Both the position numbers and the translations under genes were made by a program. Shown here in pieces: positions 1-12,285 of a DNA stretch of 64,000 nt. The DNA comes from Varroa destructor (lineage: Eukaryota; Arthropoda; Arachnida; Mesostigmata; Varroidae). Positions within the stretch are counted from its first letter, which is position 1; each line of letters begins with the position of its first letter. Location of the stretch: NCBI RefSeq assembly GCF_002443255.2, contig NW_019211456.1:43174986-43238985 (forward strand), in the 5' to 3' direction. Below the pieces are notes generated by a model. The model did not search any database and was not told where the DNA came from. It was given only the letters and a program-made list of their open reading frames with translations.

Positions 1-1
1 G

Positions 2-158
2 AAAATTTCTTGGGCAGCGTACAGAGCATATAGCAATTTAAATAAGCACTTATCACCGTTAGAAAGTAGTACGCTTGTTCATCCGTCTGCTGCGGTGATT
101 GATGTACTCAGAGAAAAAGTAAAGAAAATGACATTATCTAACACTGTTTATGTTACAG
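2..158 (+). CDS. Possible partial exon of an unidentified plus-strand gene
   Basis: From the window edge one plus-strand frame stays open for 52 codons and ends at ACAG|GTAAAA in phase 1. The residues have ordinary protein composition (HLSPLESSTLVHPSAAVIDV, then LREKVKKM). The end reads TVYVTG, which recalls the first strand and glycine of NAD(P)-binding folds, but this is far too little to name a family. If real, the gene points toward the ligase gene (convergent). No next exon was found. Confidence 0.3.
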
Positions 159-589
159 GTAAAAAAAAAAAAGAAGTGTAAAATGCGATCAGTTGCAAAA
201 AGTGCATTTATGTCTACAGTAGATCATTGGCCTAAACGAAAGGCTCTAGGAGCCTTTGCAGCTATCAGCCAGCTGACGCTCTGAACGAGTTCGCAAATAT
301 TTATTGATTCGTTGTTAATGGCTGTACAAATTCCATCAACATACAATTGAGGCTCAGCGAAGTGTATTTCTCGTGAGGTCACCTACCTCGTGCACAATGA
401 AAGTTGAGCAATGAGAATTACTGAAATTTTTAGACGTATTCTAAGACATGTCGACATCATGGCTACCAACGAATCATCATGCAGAAAATACTTTTTTTTT
501 TTTTCTGGAGAAGATACATCCGCACCAGCGGTGCGCATTTTTTTGGACTCGACTCAGCCCACAATTTTTTTCAGTGCGTTTGTGCCATT

Positions 590-695
590 CGATTAGTAAA
601 GATCGTGCACCGGCTGAAATCTCAGTGGGTACAGCCTTTATAGTCGGCTCAGCTGATGGTATTTCTGCAGCCGTTCAGTATATGCATTGGCATCA

Positions 696-728
<33 letters not shown>

Positions 729-1350
729 AAAACAACAATAATAACGACAACGGCGACGAAGTTCAACGAACAGTCATCATGGTCATCACCATCATCATTG
801 TCACCATCAATATTATCATCAAGTTCCGCGCCGAAAAGGCTGGCTTCATCAAGCTGTGCGAATTCGCAGGAGGGAGAGAGAGAGAGAACGAGAAAAGCCT
901 TCTGTTGGACGGTCGGCGTACACTTGCGTCCCTACTTCGTCGTCAGCCGATGAGCGTCGGGCAGAAGCCAAACGAAGCTGGCCAAATGCAGATGTAGAAA
1001 GCTAGAAAGAGCTCACGAATACGAAATGGTAGCGGCAACGAACTGATGACGAACTAAAGAATATAGAAGAGAAAAAAGCGGAGATGATGTGCCGCCAAAA
1101 GCGCTGAAAGCATCGCACAATGATGCAGTGCGCCTAGCTGATTTGCTGGCTGATTGTCGTCAGTGGACAGTACAGCGACAGACGGTCGAGCCAGAGTGAT
1201 ACCGTTCACAATTCGACGAAAGGTCCGTTTCTGCATTAAGGTCTGCTTCTGTGGCAAGTAACGAATCCACCTGACCGAGGTATCATCGTCATCTACAGTG
1301 GCTCAACGTCTGCGCTCCCTGGTGCGTCTCCGCTATGGCAGGTTGCGCCC
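590..1350. other. GC-richer stretch, possible promoter or UTR of a neighbouring gene
   Basis: Richer in G+C and CpG than its surroundings, with a (CAG)9 tract and a (GA)n run near 870-890. No convincing protein domain and no clear pair of splice sites on either strand. Similar in feel to the flank upstream of the ligase gene (63,200-64,000), so a promoter or UTR is possible, but direction is unknown. Confidence 0.25.
697..723 (+). repeat. (CAG)9 microsatellite
   Basis: Nine perfect CAG units in a GC-richer stretch outside the ligase gene, followed by an imperfect AAC/ACA-rich tail. Short open frames over it (poly-Gln, poly-Ala) exist only because of the repeat. Confidence 0.9.
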
Positions 1351-4300
1351 AGTCTCGGTCTGTACTTATTATACACGACGTGATTGCCAGCTAAAAAAGT
1401 GAGGTCAACGATTTTAGCTGAGACGGACAAACGGTCGTCAATGCCAATGGCAAAGCAATTTTTATTCATAGATGAACGGCAGACTGTAAACGTGTTTAAG
1501 CGTCTACCTAGCTCGTTACAAGTAACGTACTATATTTTGTTACTGGATGAAACCCTTGGATAATTACTAAACGTTTTTTATATTCCCGACAAGCTTACCA
1601 TGTCTGATATGTTGAGATTGGTTAAATGAATTGTAAAGCAGTGATTGATTTGGCTAGCAATATGCGTCAGCGAACCAACTGTATCTTCATGTGATGGCCT
1701 TAAGCAAATGATTTTTCAGGATACTGTTGCCAGTGGAAATTCTGTTCGATTCTACTGATCAGGATGCATTTATATTACTTTGTGTCGTGCTGAAGAAGGA
1801 TCGATTCTTTTGGCTTAGCTGCGTGCCATATATGCACGTGTATATATGTGTATAGCCATATAACATCGGCTATATATACATACGCATTCATTATTGAAGT
1901 AATTTGCCGATTGTCTGCTAATAGATCTGAGTACAGCTTGATCCGATTAAGCGGCCGCTGCAGTAGTTGGCGAGAAGACACCCTTTCGGAGGTAAAAAAA
2001 AAAACAGAAACAGCCTACTAGCGAGGGATTGAGGACCAACACGATCACCGTAGCAAAGTAAAACAAAGTTGTGTGTTTTAGCGTCTTAAACAGAATATTC
2101 ACTTCCTTATATAAGTAACGATATTTATGTTTAAAAAAAGAAAATATTTTAAGAATCAATACACAAGCTGACATTTTAACTGATACTTGTTCGTGACGGT
2201 CGTAATACGAGTTCCAGGCTAAGCACCCCGGGTCCTGGTGAGCGAGCTCAGACCGAAACAGGGCTGATATAGTTTGCTGTTATTCCCACTCACTGGTACA
2301 TTTTCATAGTGCGGTTTGCTAATGGAGGTAGCCACCTCGTAGTTAAACCAGCGAGCACACTCAATGGAAGCCTTTGGTAACAGGCTTAGCGAGCGTTTTT
2401 CCGTACATTTTAGATGAATGAAGCCTGTTATCGAATGATATCCAGATGCTATAGGCTATAACGGTTAAGATGCATACACAATAGAAGTGCCCTTGAGATT
2501 CGTACGTCGATAACGTTGTCGTTTGTTATTCTGATGGACCGGGCTTGTTGTCGCAAAACATACAAAGAACCTTTTTTAAGAAGAAGTAAACGCATTTTGA
2601 TTCAAAAGCTGGTATACCTGCAACGGTGTCTGGCATAGGTTCGAATATTTGAGCCGTTCCGACGATCTATCTACGAGGCACTGCTGCAAGCGTAGCCTTC
2701 AATTTCACTAGGAATACATCAATGCCTAAAGTAAATTAGGTAGGACACTGGTAATGTCAATCTGCATTTCAAAGGCGGACACATCCAGGTGATGTAGTGT
2801 TTGCTTACTGTATTATATATAGCTTTTTTTCTGCGATTCGCCTTATACTGTCAATCAATACTCCGTAGACTGACCAACAGACGAGCATTTGAAACCTATC
2901 TTTTCATGCATCTGCACATGCTCGCTCCGTATTGCTACACATCGTCTGCATCTCGTCTGGTGCCTTTGTTACCGCTAAAGAAAGTATCCATATAGAGAAC
3001 TGCATACAGAATATATCCATGTTCGCTATGGCCGACCAGTTTTGTATTTATGTATAGTCTAATCTTAAACGCTTAGAAGATTCGTTACCGCCACTGATCT
3101 TGTACGCCAGCTAGGCATTACCCATTAAACGCATATAATAAATGCACGATTTTCAGCAATTCTGGTTTGAGTCGATGAGTTACAGGTAACTTATTCGAAA
3201 TTATTCTTGTCAGCGATTCGTCTTGTGATGAATAATCACCACTAAATCCTTAGAACGCAGCCATTATATGCCAATCAAATTTGACCTGTTCATAAAAGTG
3301 ATATCTTCTTGTCCAGGAAGATCGGACGTCGTGATATGAACGTAAGTCTTGGAGTTATTTAGCTGGGGCTTTCTCCCCCAATACAGTGCCCGCCGCGCGG
3401 CTCGTCCAAATCTGCCTGGTATTAGTTTTTCGCTATTTACTCCTGTACGTAGGATTCCACACGTAGTTGGCCAAATTGAGGTAGTTTCATCTTCTGTACT
3501 GCCTAAGCGCGTAGCGAGCAACGCATCGTCCGCAGGTGCGGTCATACAAATGGATTTGAGCAAATATTTGTCACAACTCCGGAAAAAACGATCTCGTTTG
3601 CGATCTAGGATTTCGTATCGCCGTATATATGAGGTTGGGGGACAATATTAGGCCGTTATACGGCGGATTTTTGAACTACGCGTCGCAAGCAGACGAAATT
3701 TGGCTGGCAGCCCTCTGCAGACTTGTGAATAAAACCGGTTACGTTTGCTTTATAAATTATTTATTCAAGAGGAAAACATTTCTACTGTTGACGCTCAGTA
3801 ATTAAGCTCTTGTTTCGTGAAAACCACGAGGCTGCGGAGGTTGATCGAAAACTGGTGAAGACATTAGGCAAAAAAAGCCTTAAAAACGACAATACAATAT
3901 GTGAATGACGCAAACGTTCCCGATACCGGAGATCGGCGAGATTGCAATCTTAAGATCAATGTGGAGGTGACCAGATCTGACGGAAATTATGTCATCAGAA
4001 GTCGCGGAGTCAGAAAACTGATTTTTCGAAATCAGGGCTAATATTTCTACGTAAATTACATTAGAAAATTAACATTAGTCGAGTCCACTATAATAATTAA
4101 CGGCGCTTAAAATTAATCTAAACAATGCCTAAACGTTCCAAGCAACGATAGCGCGTAAGTAAGATAGGTCCGCGTTCTTTTTAGCAAAAGCAAACGAAAT
4201 ACTTACTGAGCAGTAAAAATTATTATTTTTCTTTTAATAAAAAACAATGAAAATGAAAGAAAATATTGCAGAAATCATTTTCGATATATCTGTGACATAT

Positions 4301-5199
4301 AAGTGGAGGTTTTGGATGAATCAATTTTTGATATGGCTAGTTAACTTAGACTTAGTACAACCTCTTATCTATAATAATATCATAATTATGAATGTGAGGG
4401 GCATATCTTTGAAGAGCCAGTATCGCTACTCTTAGGTTTACGATCCTCTGAGATCTTTAATCTGAATCTTCCTGCGATCTGGATGTACAGCTACGACACG
4501 CATGCAATTCATGGTCTATTGGGCTGGCATGAGTATTTTAAACGAACCACTACCGTCTCTTCTTAATTTTACGGGTTGGTCAGACCTCTGAGACCACTTT
4601 TGTTATTTGAATGCACAGCTCTACTGAATTCAATTCGTGGCCTTCTAGGCCAGCTTTTTTTTTTTTTAGCTTTGCTTTTCAGCCAACACTTGAGACTTTA
4701 CGTCATCTGTGTGATCTCCTATCTTAGAACCCACCACCAATTAGCTTCAGAAACGGGTTTGCAGTTCAGTGCCTTATAAATCGCAAGATGTACATCTGAG
4801 ATCACTGTTGAGTTATGCACGCACAAGAGAACAGTGTTTCCTGCATTTGGATAGTCGTACACATATCTTCCAAAGGTGTCATAGCTTTTAGATTCATTAG
4901 TAAGGATCTTAGGGCTATTTCACAATGTCCTACTTGATTAATATTATGTGACTTTTTATGTCGTGACCATTTATAGTAATTTATATTTACTAAAAGGCGT
5001 TAGAGGCTTACGTAATTTTTTAGCAAATTCACTCTTCAAGAAAACTTAAGGAAGCCTACGCGTAAAGCGGAAAATGGCTAATGTACTAGTCTATATCTTA
5101 GTGTTTCGACTGATTGTAGATATATACTATGTCACCTATTCAGCACGATTATAACAATCCGACTTGGAAGGACAAGTAGGATAGGCACGTTAAATTTTC
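1351..5199. other. Intergenic DNA downstream of the ligase gene
   Basis: AT-rich, no recognised gene. At 3264-3651 a GC-richer block is open in both directions (99 and 100 codons), with no recognisable domain. The rest contains nothing I can support. It may include the ligase 3' UTR at its right edge. Confidence 0.5.
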
Positions 5200-5205
5200 T
5201 TTAAT
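5200..5205 (-). terminator. Possible poly(A) signal (ATTAAA) just after the LUBEL stop
   Basis: Reads ATTAAA on the minus strand 7 nt after the stop codon. No AATAAA is seen on the minus strand in the next kilobase; the nearest I noticed is around 3760. A signal this close to the stop would give an unusually short 3' UTR, so it is weakly supported. Confidence 0.2.
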
Positions 5206-5211
5206 ACATTC

Positions 5212-5383
5212 TCATACTTTCCGTAAGAGGTCCTTGTAGACTGCATCCGTAAGTTGGTACTTTGAGGGCAGCCTCATGTTGGCCCGCCGGATACAGAGTT
5301 CAAGTTCTTCGCTTTCAAGAATCGGCCACGGATCAATCTTATGCTTAAAGATCAGATTTCCCAGGTGCTCGATATAGTGCTTC
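5212..5383 (-). CDS. LUBEL: LUBEL exon 29: C-terminal LDD helices and stop
   Basis: Acceptor TTATTTTACAG|GAAGCA, phase 2, ending in TGA at 5214-5212 (residues 2777-2833). [12 protein letters not shown] matches the conserved H-Y-x-E-x-L helix that follows the LDD zinc finger. [13 protein letters not shown] and a basic C-terminal helix follow. It was found by following phase and the LDD pattern; the protein ends within a few residues of where this family usually ends. Confidence 0.93.
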
Positions 5384-6848
5384 CTGTAAAATAAAATTAC
5401 TCGATTACCTTACAGTCATATTCTGCGAGCGAAAATTTTTGTGTTAGTTGTATGAATTACAGCTCCAAGTTGAAGTGAAGGCTAAGATATAATATTACCT
5501 AACTGCTATATTTGATAACCAAACAGAAGCTACGATGCCCCAGTCCGTGAAGAACTCTGTTGTCACTGCACAGATAGATATAGAGGTGTTCTTACCTAGC
5601 AGACGAAAAATTAATGTTATCATTTTTACCAGCACTCAACATCAACAAACAAAATATTTCGTCTGCTATATTACGTCTGTGTCCTTTCGCTTGTTTTTTT
5701 GTTGGACCGAAAACGACCCGTAAAACGGTCAGGCTGGACAGATCGCTAGAAATTCATTCCGAGAAGATCAGTTTCCACCTTGAGATAAAAGCTTTTTTCC
5801 AATAAACTATCATGTTCGTTTCGTTGGTCGTGAGCGACATTGACGAGGTGGCCATTGGCATCGTCCGTTCTTATGTATTACCGAATATACTAAAGTATAT
5901 TCGTTTTTCGTAAGGCTAAATACTTAGAACGTTAGCTACACAGCAGTTTAGTGCACTATAACAATATGATTATCTGGTAATAAATTCTGAAAATATCAGT
6001 TAAATTACAAAAATATTTCAAGGGCATGTGACCTAATGCTTCAACACAGTGAAACTTCATTTCTCTTTACTGTAGACCTGGTAAACTTATTTTTTCTAAT
6101 GAAAAATGTAAATTAGTAGTAATGTTTATTTGATAGACTCGTGTAAATCCCACGCGGAGTTGTCAACAATAAAAATAACATTCGTTTCATGGCTCTGCGA
6201 GATCAACAGTATTATCTTCACAGCTTCACTATGGTTTTTCACTCCTCCGAGGGGCAAGCGGGAGCTGGATGTGTCGCCACACCTATCCGAGCTGCACCCT
6301 TCGGTACGAGCGGTACCGTTGTCAGACCTAGGGGTCTAAACAGTAAAAATGTTATAAATGTAAACACGTGAAATAATGCTTGCATACACGTAGTCAGGTG
6401 CCTATGCACGGTGAATACATACAAATAGAGAGAGTAAGATAGCCCATGATATTTCGCCAAGCTTTAGCCGAACGAAGGAAGCAAAAAACGAAGTTTGTTA
6501 TTAAAGGCGTTAATAGAATCGTTTGCGATCCTCTTAGCAATAATTGATTCATGAAGCATGAAACTGAATGTGACCTAAGTGCAGGAATTGCTTGATCAGA
6601 CAGACGACTATAAGAAAAACTATAGATAGTTGATTTGGCAAGCTACGCCCAATCCTTACGTCTATAGGAACGCTATATTTAACGCCCAACGAAAGGTGGT
6701 CCTAGTGTATTTTTAAAAACTATTTTCTACAGAAATGTGATCCAAAAGGGTTAGTATTAAATTATAATTTGTCCAATGTACAAATGGCCTCTGTTGATGT
6801 CTTAACTATCTAACCGATTGACGAGTTGTCGAGACTAAAGATGCTGCA

Positions 6849-6881
<33 letters not shown>

Positions 6882-9800
6882 ACCTATTTCAGATACAGCT
6901 AGGTATAGCGTAAAATAAGCCCGCGAGAATTCAACGTAGAAAATGCACAGGCCCTAACTGCAGGTATTCTCCCAATTAATTAATAGCTATATTTAATACG
7001 TTTGATGCAGAAGGAGATGCACTCTGTTCAGTCAGACTTTGTTCAGAAATAGTTAGCGGACAGTCGATGTGATACTAATAGTCACCAAATGTAGTAGGAG
7101 ATAGCTTTAAGTGCGACATCTTGTTGGCAAGATAGCATAGAATTATCTCAAGCAGCCAGCGTCTAGTTTATGATACTTGACCAGAGTGGCTAAATAATAA
7201 AATTAAATGGTTCGTACAGTACGTAATCCAGCACATGGCAAGTTCTGTGTAACAACTCATGGCGCATCGTAAAGACCTCTATTGAATGACCTCTATCATA
7301 CATGACAACCTCCTCTTTCGCGTATGAGGGTTCGCTTCTTTTAGACTAACATACAAAATAATAGTATGTCTTTTTTGAGCCAATAGCAAAACGTATGTTT
7401 GTAGGGCATGATAAATTGGCCTAGGCCTATTAAGAAACAGGGATCAATAGTGAGGTCGTTGCAAAGTGCAGATGTCCTCGCTCGCGATCATAGTTGCCAG
7501 CGACGAAAAATTCTGCGAATTGCAACTTACTCTACTAAATTGTGTCTACCATAAGGGCGTCCAAGTTATAAAGCATAAACTTAGGTAGAGATCTGAGTTT
7601 GAAAAATTCAACAAAAGCTGGGAAACATCGATGATGATGACGGGACAGCCCATAAAACTCGCTCTTAGATTGCTTGAGAACAGCAACGAGCTGCAACAAC
7701 AAGCTGCAACAACAAGCTAGCAGAAGAACTAAAATTATGAAAGCTTAACAGTTTTTAAATGAAAAGTTCATATCTGAGTCTGAAAAACGATAGGGCTAAA
7801 TCGCGTAGGAAGTAAGATGAGGCTGGAGAGCGAACTTTATCAAGAGAGAATATCTGTGCTATGTTATAAGAGCACCCACTATTTTCTTTACGTATTCTTC
7901 AGTATGTTTAAAGAAGACCAGGAGGGAAAAAACAGCAGTCGAGAGAAGCTCTACACTTGTATGAAAATACGTGAATTCTGTCATTTGCGAGATGATAATA
8001 CGTATTAAGGTTATGGTAAGCGAAGCGACAAGTACCCGAGAGCTCAGCGTCTCTCGGCAAGCATTCTTAGTCGCTATTACTTCGACGCGCGACCTATATT
8101 ACTCTGAACGCGTACTTCGATCGTTCGCTCGCCAATCATAAGCAAAAATAGGATGAGCGGGAGCTATTCGCCGTACCTCACGAAATTATAGTATTAACCC
8201 CTCGGGTTTTCTCCGCCTATTGAAAATGGTGAACGAAGGCTCTTCGTGCAAGCTATTCCTCTCTCCCCCTCTCGCTTTTCTAGATATTGCTATAAATTGC
8301 TTATATCATCATATCACATGGATTATCTAGTTCTGGTAGAAAGATACACATTTCGTTTCATTAAAATAATCAATATTTTACAACAGGATTCAAATACTAG
8401 AAAGAAAAAGCGTCATAGATAGTGATAGTTACTGGGTGGCGGAAATGATCAAATCACTGAGCAACATTATACACATCTAAAATAGGTTTATATAGTATTG
8501 CGCACAACAAGGTATTGCTTCCTAATTAACGTTGGCCGGTCTTCTTTGGTTTAGATTATAACTTCGGAAGTTTCACTTTTTTTTGTATCGCTTCTTTAAC
8601 TGGACGTTGTTTAGGAACAGCAAAATGTATTTTCATGATTTAGCCGTAGGGTAATGTTTCTCACACTAAACAGTGTATCTCAGCGTTTAGTTTAAAGCGG
8701 CAATTGACCTAAGTTTTCTAAAATAACGACTTTCAGGTCATCGTAATGCCAAGCTTAGTAATCTCTTCACCGTATTTGTTTTCCCTTTGTCCTAATTGTC
8801 CTTTTGTTGATTGTTAGCTGTCCCATTCAGGGTTGTGGAATAGTTAAGTAGCGTCGCTGATAAATGAAACATGTTTTAATTCAGCCCTACCTTCAAGCTC
8901 GTACTTGTTCTCTAACAAAGTGACAAACACTGACTTCCTTCAAAATCACAAAAATAGCTTTTTTTTCTCGTCTCACCTGCAGAATGCCAAATATAATTAA
9001 AACTATTTGTAATAACTTAATTGACCCGCTTCGATCGGAATCAAGCGCCTGTGATTCCAGGTCTTCGGAAATCTCGTCTCTCGATGCGTCACCCAGCTAC
9101 GCAGTCTGCGAAATCCTCTTAAGATCCCTTATTTAGAAATAACGACAAGCCTATATTGTCATTGAAGATTGTAGCCATACTGACTGGCATTAACCGACAA
9201 CGCTTGCAGTGAACGGTAGAAACTTAACACAAAATAGAAACCTGGGCTGGTTACATATAGCGTATAGGTACATTATAGAAGTTTGCTGCTCAGGTCGTGG
9301 AATAACCCTTTCCTATACTAGGAACCTATGGTAAAGACGCCTACATCCGCTTCTCACACGGTAAGAACGGCTGCGAGTCTCGTACGCTCATCTGAGGTAT
9401 AAGTTCACGTAGTGGAAAGATCGCAGCCACGCAGCCAAAACTTCAAGTTCTCAATCTGCTACGCAGAAAACACCGTTTTCGCTTCGATTTTTAGTTGCCC
9501 ACATATGGTCGTGTTCATGAAGAAAGTCCTTCCTGTAGTTGAACATAAGCGCGAGTGAAGTTAATAACGCTCTGATGCGTTCAAATAGGATTCGCATTTG
9601 GTTCGTCAGGAGCCTTATAGTGTTAACAATAAGTGTTGAATGAAATCGTTATAACTGCCCTAACGAGTCAACTCCTGGCTTGAAGGACAATGATTTTTGG
9701 CCATTATACAAGGGAAAATAAAATTAATCATTTTTCTATAGTAGATTACGGAAGCTATCTAAGTGATAACGTTTTGTCTCGCATATTCTCGCAAAGGCAA

Positions 9801-12244
9801 TTCCGTTATAAAATACAGGAAAAATACATGACAGTAGGTAATTCTACCTTTCGTTCTAAATGCTATGTCATGTGTAATTCCATTGTAAATAGTACTGCTA
9901 ATATTTTCATTATCCAGTTAGTATTCTATCAGTGATGCAGAATTTTTAAAGTAATAGTAGATTAGCTCGCTCCTTTTTTCAGCCGAGTGCTATCAGGTGG
10001 CGTCCGGCAAACTGAACAAAGGGTCCTAGTAATGGCTGAGCCGGTATCGATGCTCGAAACCAGCTTTGCGTAAGTCGCCTGTTAGAATCCGGATATCAAC
10101 GCGAACGTATTTCTCACAAAAAGCGGAAGATGTAAGAGGCGATAGAGTAGCTTGCGCCTGCCGCTAAAAAGCCAGACACCGAGAAAATACGAAACTGAAC
10201 ATGAAAATGATGGCAGTCATGACTCGGGACACGAGAGTGTTGAAGTGGACCGAGGAAAGAACAAATGTCTTTTATGGGAGGATTCTCTGCTGCGAATATG
10301 CCGACAACGTCTGGCCAAATGAAGGCTGTTAGGTATGGGGCCAAGCGCGTACTTCATTTTGTTCCGTTGAGGTGTTCCCGGAGCGTTGGAGAAGTCGCCA
10401 AGAGCAAAAAACCTTATTTAGCTGTACGAAGCTATACCTTTTTGATATAAAAGTTTCTACGTGTGAATTGCAAAATCGATTTTTTTATTGCTCGGAAAGA
10501 TATTGACGGATGTTATTTAGAAGATGTTGAAGGCTAAAAGATCTATCGTGTAACTGGTTGAGTCTGCCCTGATGGTTGATGAATAACTCGGGAATGAGCC
10601 AACGAGTATCACTATCGCGTCATTCCTAAATGTTGCTTGGAAGCTACATTTTTTAGGAACTATTACGCTGTCTCAAAAGGTAATGCTACAGTAACGATGA
10701 CCGACGGATTCGTTTAATTGATTTACAAGATTGATATGACAGGTGCATCTGCCCTCACGGAAAACACAAGCATCATTCAAGCATAACGATCCCACTGATT
10801 TGAATATTAGTTTGACAGACAAAACATCTATATCATTCATTATGTCCGCGAGCTTTCTCTTAAGATAACCCATTGTCGGCAAACAAGGGTTTATCATCTT
10901 TTAGGTTGATAAAACCACTTTTTTGCTTTACTTGTTTAGGCAGGCGAAAAGATTTAATGAGTGGATGTCTAAAATACGTGGAAAACCCTTAAGCTCACGT
11001 TAACTTGGTATGCAGTACGGGACGAACGCGTAGATACGCCATTTTTAGCTTGAGTATAGGTCAACTAAAACATATTGCGATCAAATCAGAGAGTACTTTA
11101 TTTAAACGCCCTTTCATAGGAAAAAAACAATGCGATCACGTAGTCGAAATCTTCGAAGGGGTTCGTTCTCCAAACCTCATCATACTTAATCTATAGAAGT
11201 CTCGATGAAGCGTTTTTCAACGTTTTTAAACTTAAGTAGTAACTAAAACTAGGTAGTATTTGACGCTTCCTCTCCTCTTATCGACGCCAGCATCGTTTCC
11301 GTCTTGGTTGAGCATTTAAGAATAGCAAGTTGTCAACTGCCTTTTCTTAGGTTAATTTTTTCCCGCAACCAACAAATCCGCTGTCTCGAAGCATGCGCTT
11401 GTCGCTAACGTTAACTTGCTTAACTGGCTGCCACCGTTTTTGTAAGCAAAGATGAAGTGACGAAAGTTCTGATGACGCAAGCCCTAGGAACGCCCACATG
11501 GTCGGCGAAAATAGAAGAGCAGAAGGAAGTTTAGGCCGTTCGTCGGCACCGCAAAAAAGCCAGAGTCAAGTCAAATCGTCACTACTTCTGTCACAGCACA
11601 TGCCCATATACAGCAGGAGGTATAGAGCATCATGACATCAAAAGGTGTAATAAGCCATACTTTCGGTCCGCCCCATACCCACAAGCTACGTTCCCGAATA
11701 GGAGGCTAAACGATGCTGCTGCTATTACTGTTCGTCTATGGATAATAACAACAGCAATATTGAACCGACATGGTGCGAACAAAGCAAAATAGCTGGTAAC
11801 GGGCTGAGTTAATACTATGAAACCTATCGTGTAAACGCATACTAACTAAATCGCTATCTGCAGGACTTATTTTCTTCATTATTTTACTGATAACGGTACA
11901 AGAGTGACGATATAAAGAATTCTCTCCACCGTTGAACCTACGATACGAACGATTATGGCTCCGCTTCACTCTTTTTTCTTGTATTTCAATGAAGAGATAC
12001 GAAATATTATTAAACTAATGGCGAGGTTGGAGACGCGTTCTCTCAGTTGAACAAAGTTTGCATAAGCAGTTCAGTACGTGCATATCTACGTGCGTAAGAC
12101 GCGTGCTGCACAGAAAACTTCGCATTCTAACGTAATTCTGGCAACCACTCACCCATCCCGACCCTCTACAGGAAAAATCTAGTAGAGAATATCTAATTAG
12201 AATGATTGCAATTTTTTAAATCGGGCCAAGTGCATACACCTAGC

Positions 12245-12285
<41 letters not shown>

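Noticed and set aside
448..953. Poly-Gln/poly-Ala open frames over the CAG tract near the left end
   Set aside because: Frames are long only because of the repeat; flanking residues show no domain and no splice sites were convincing.
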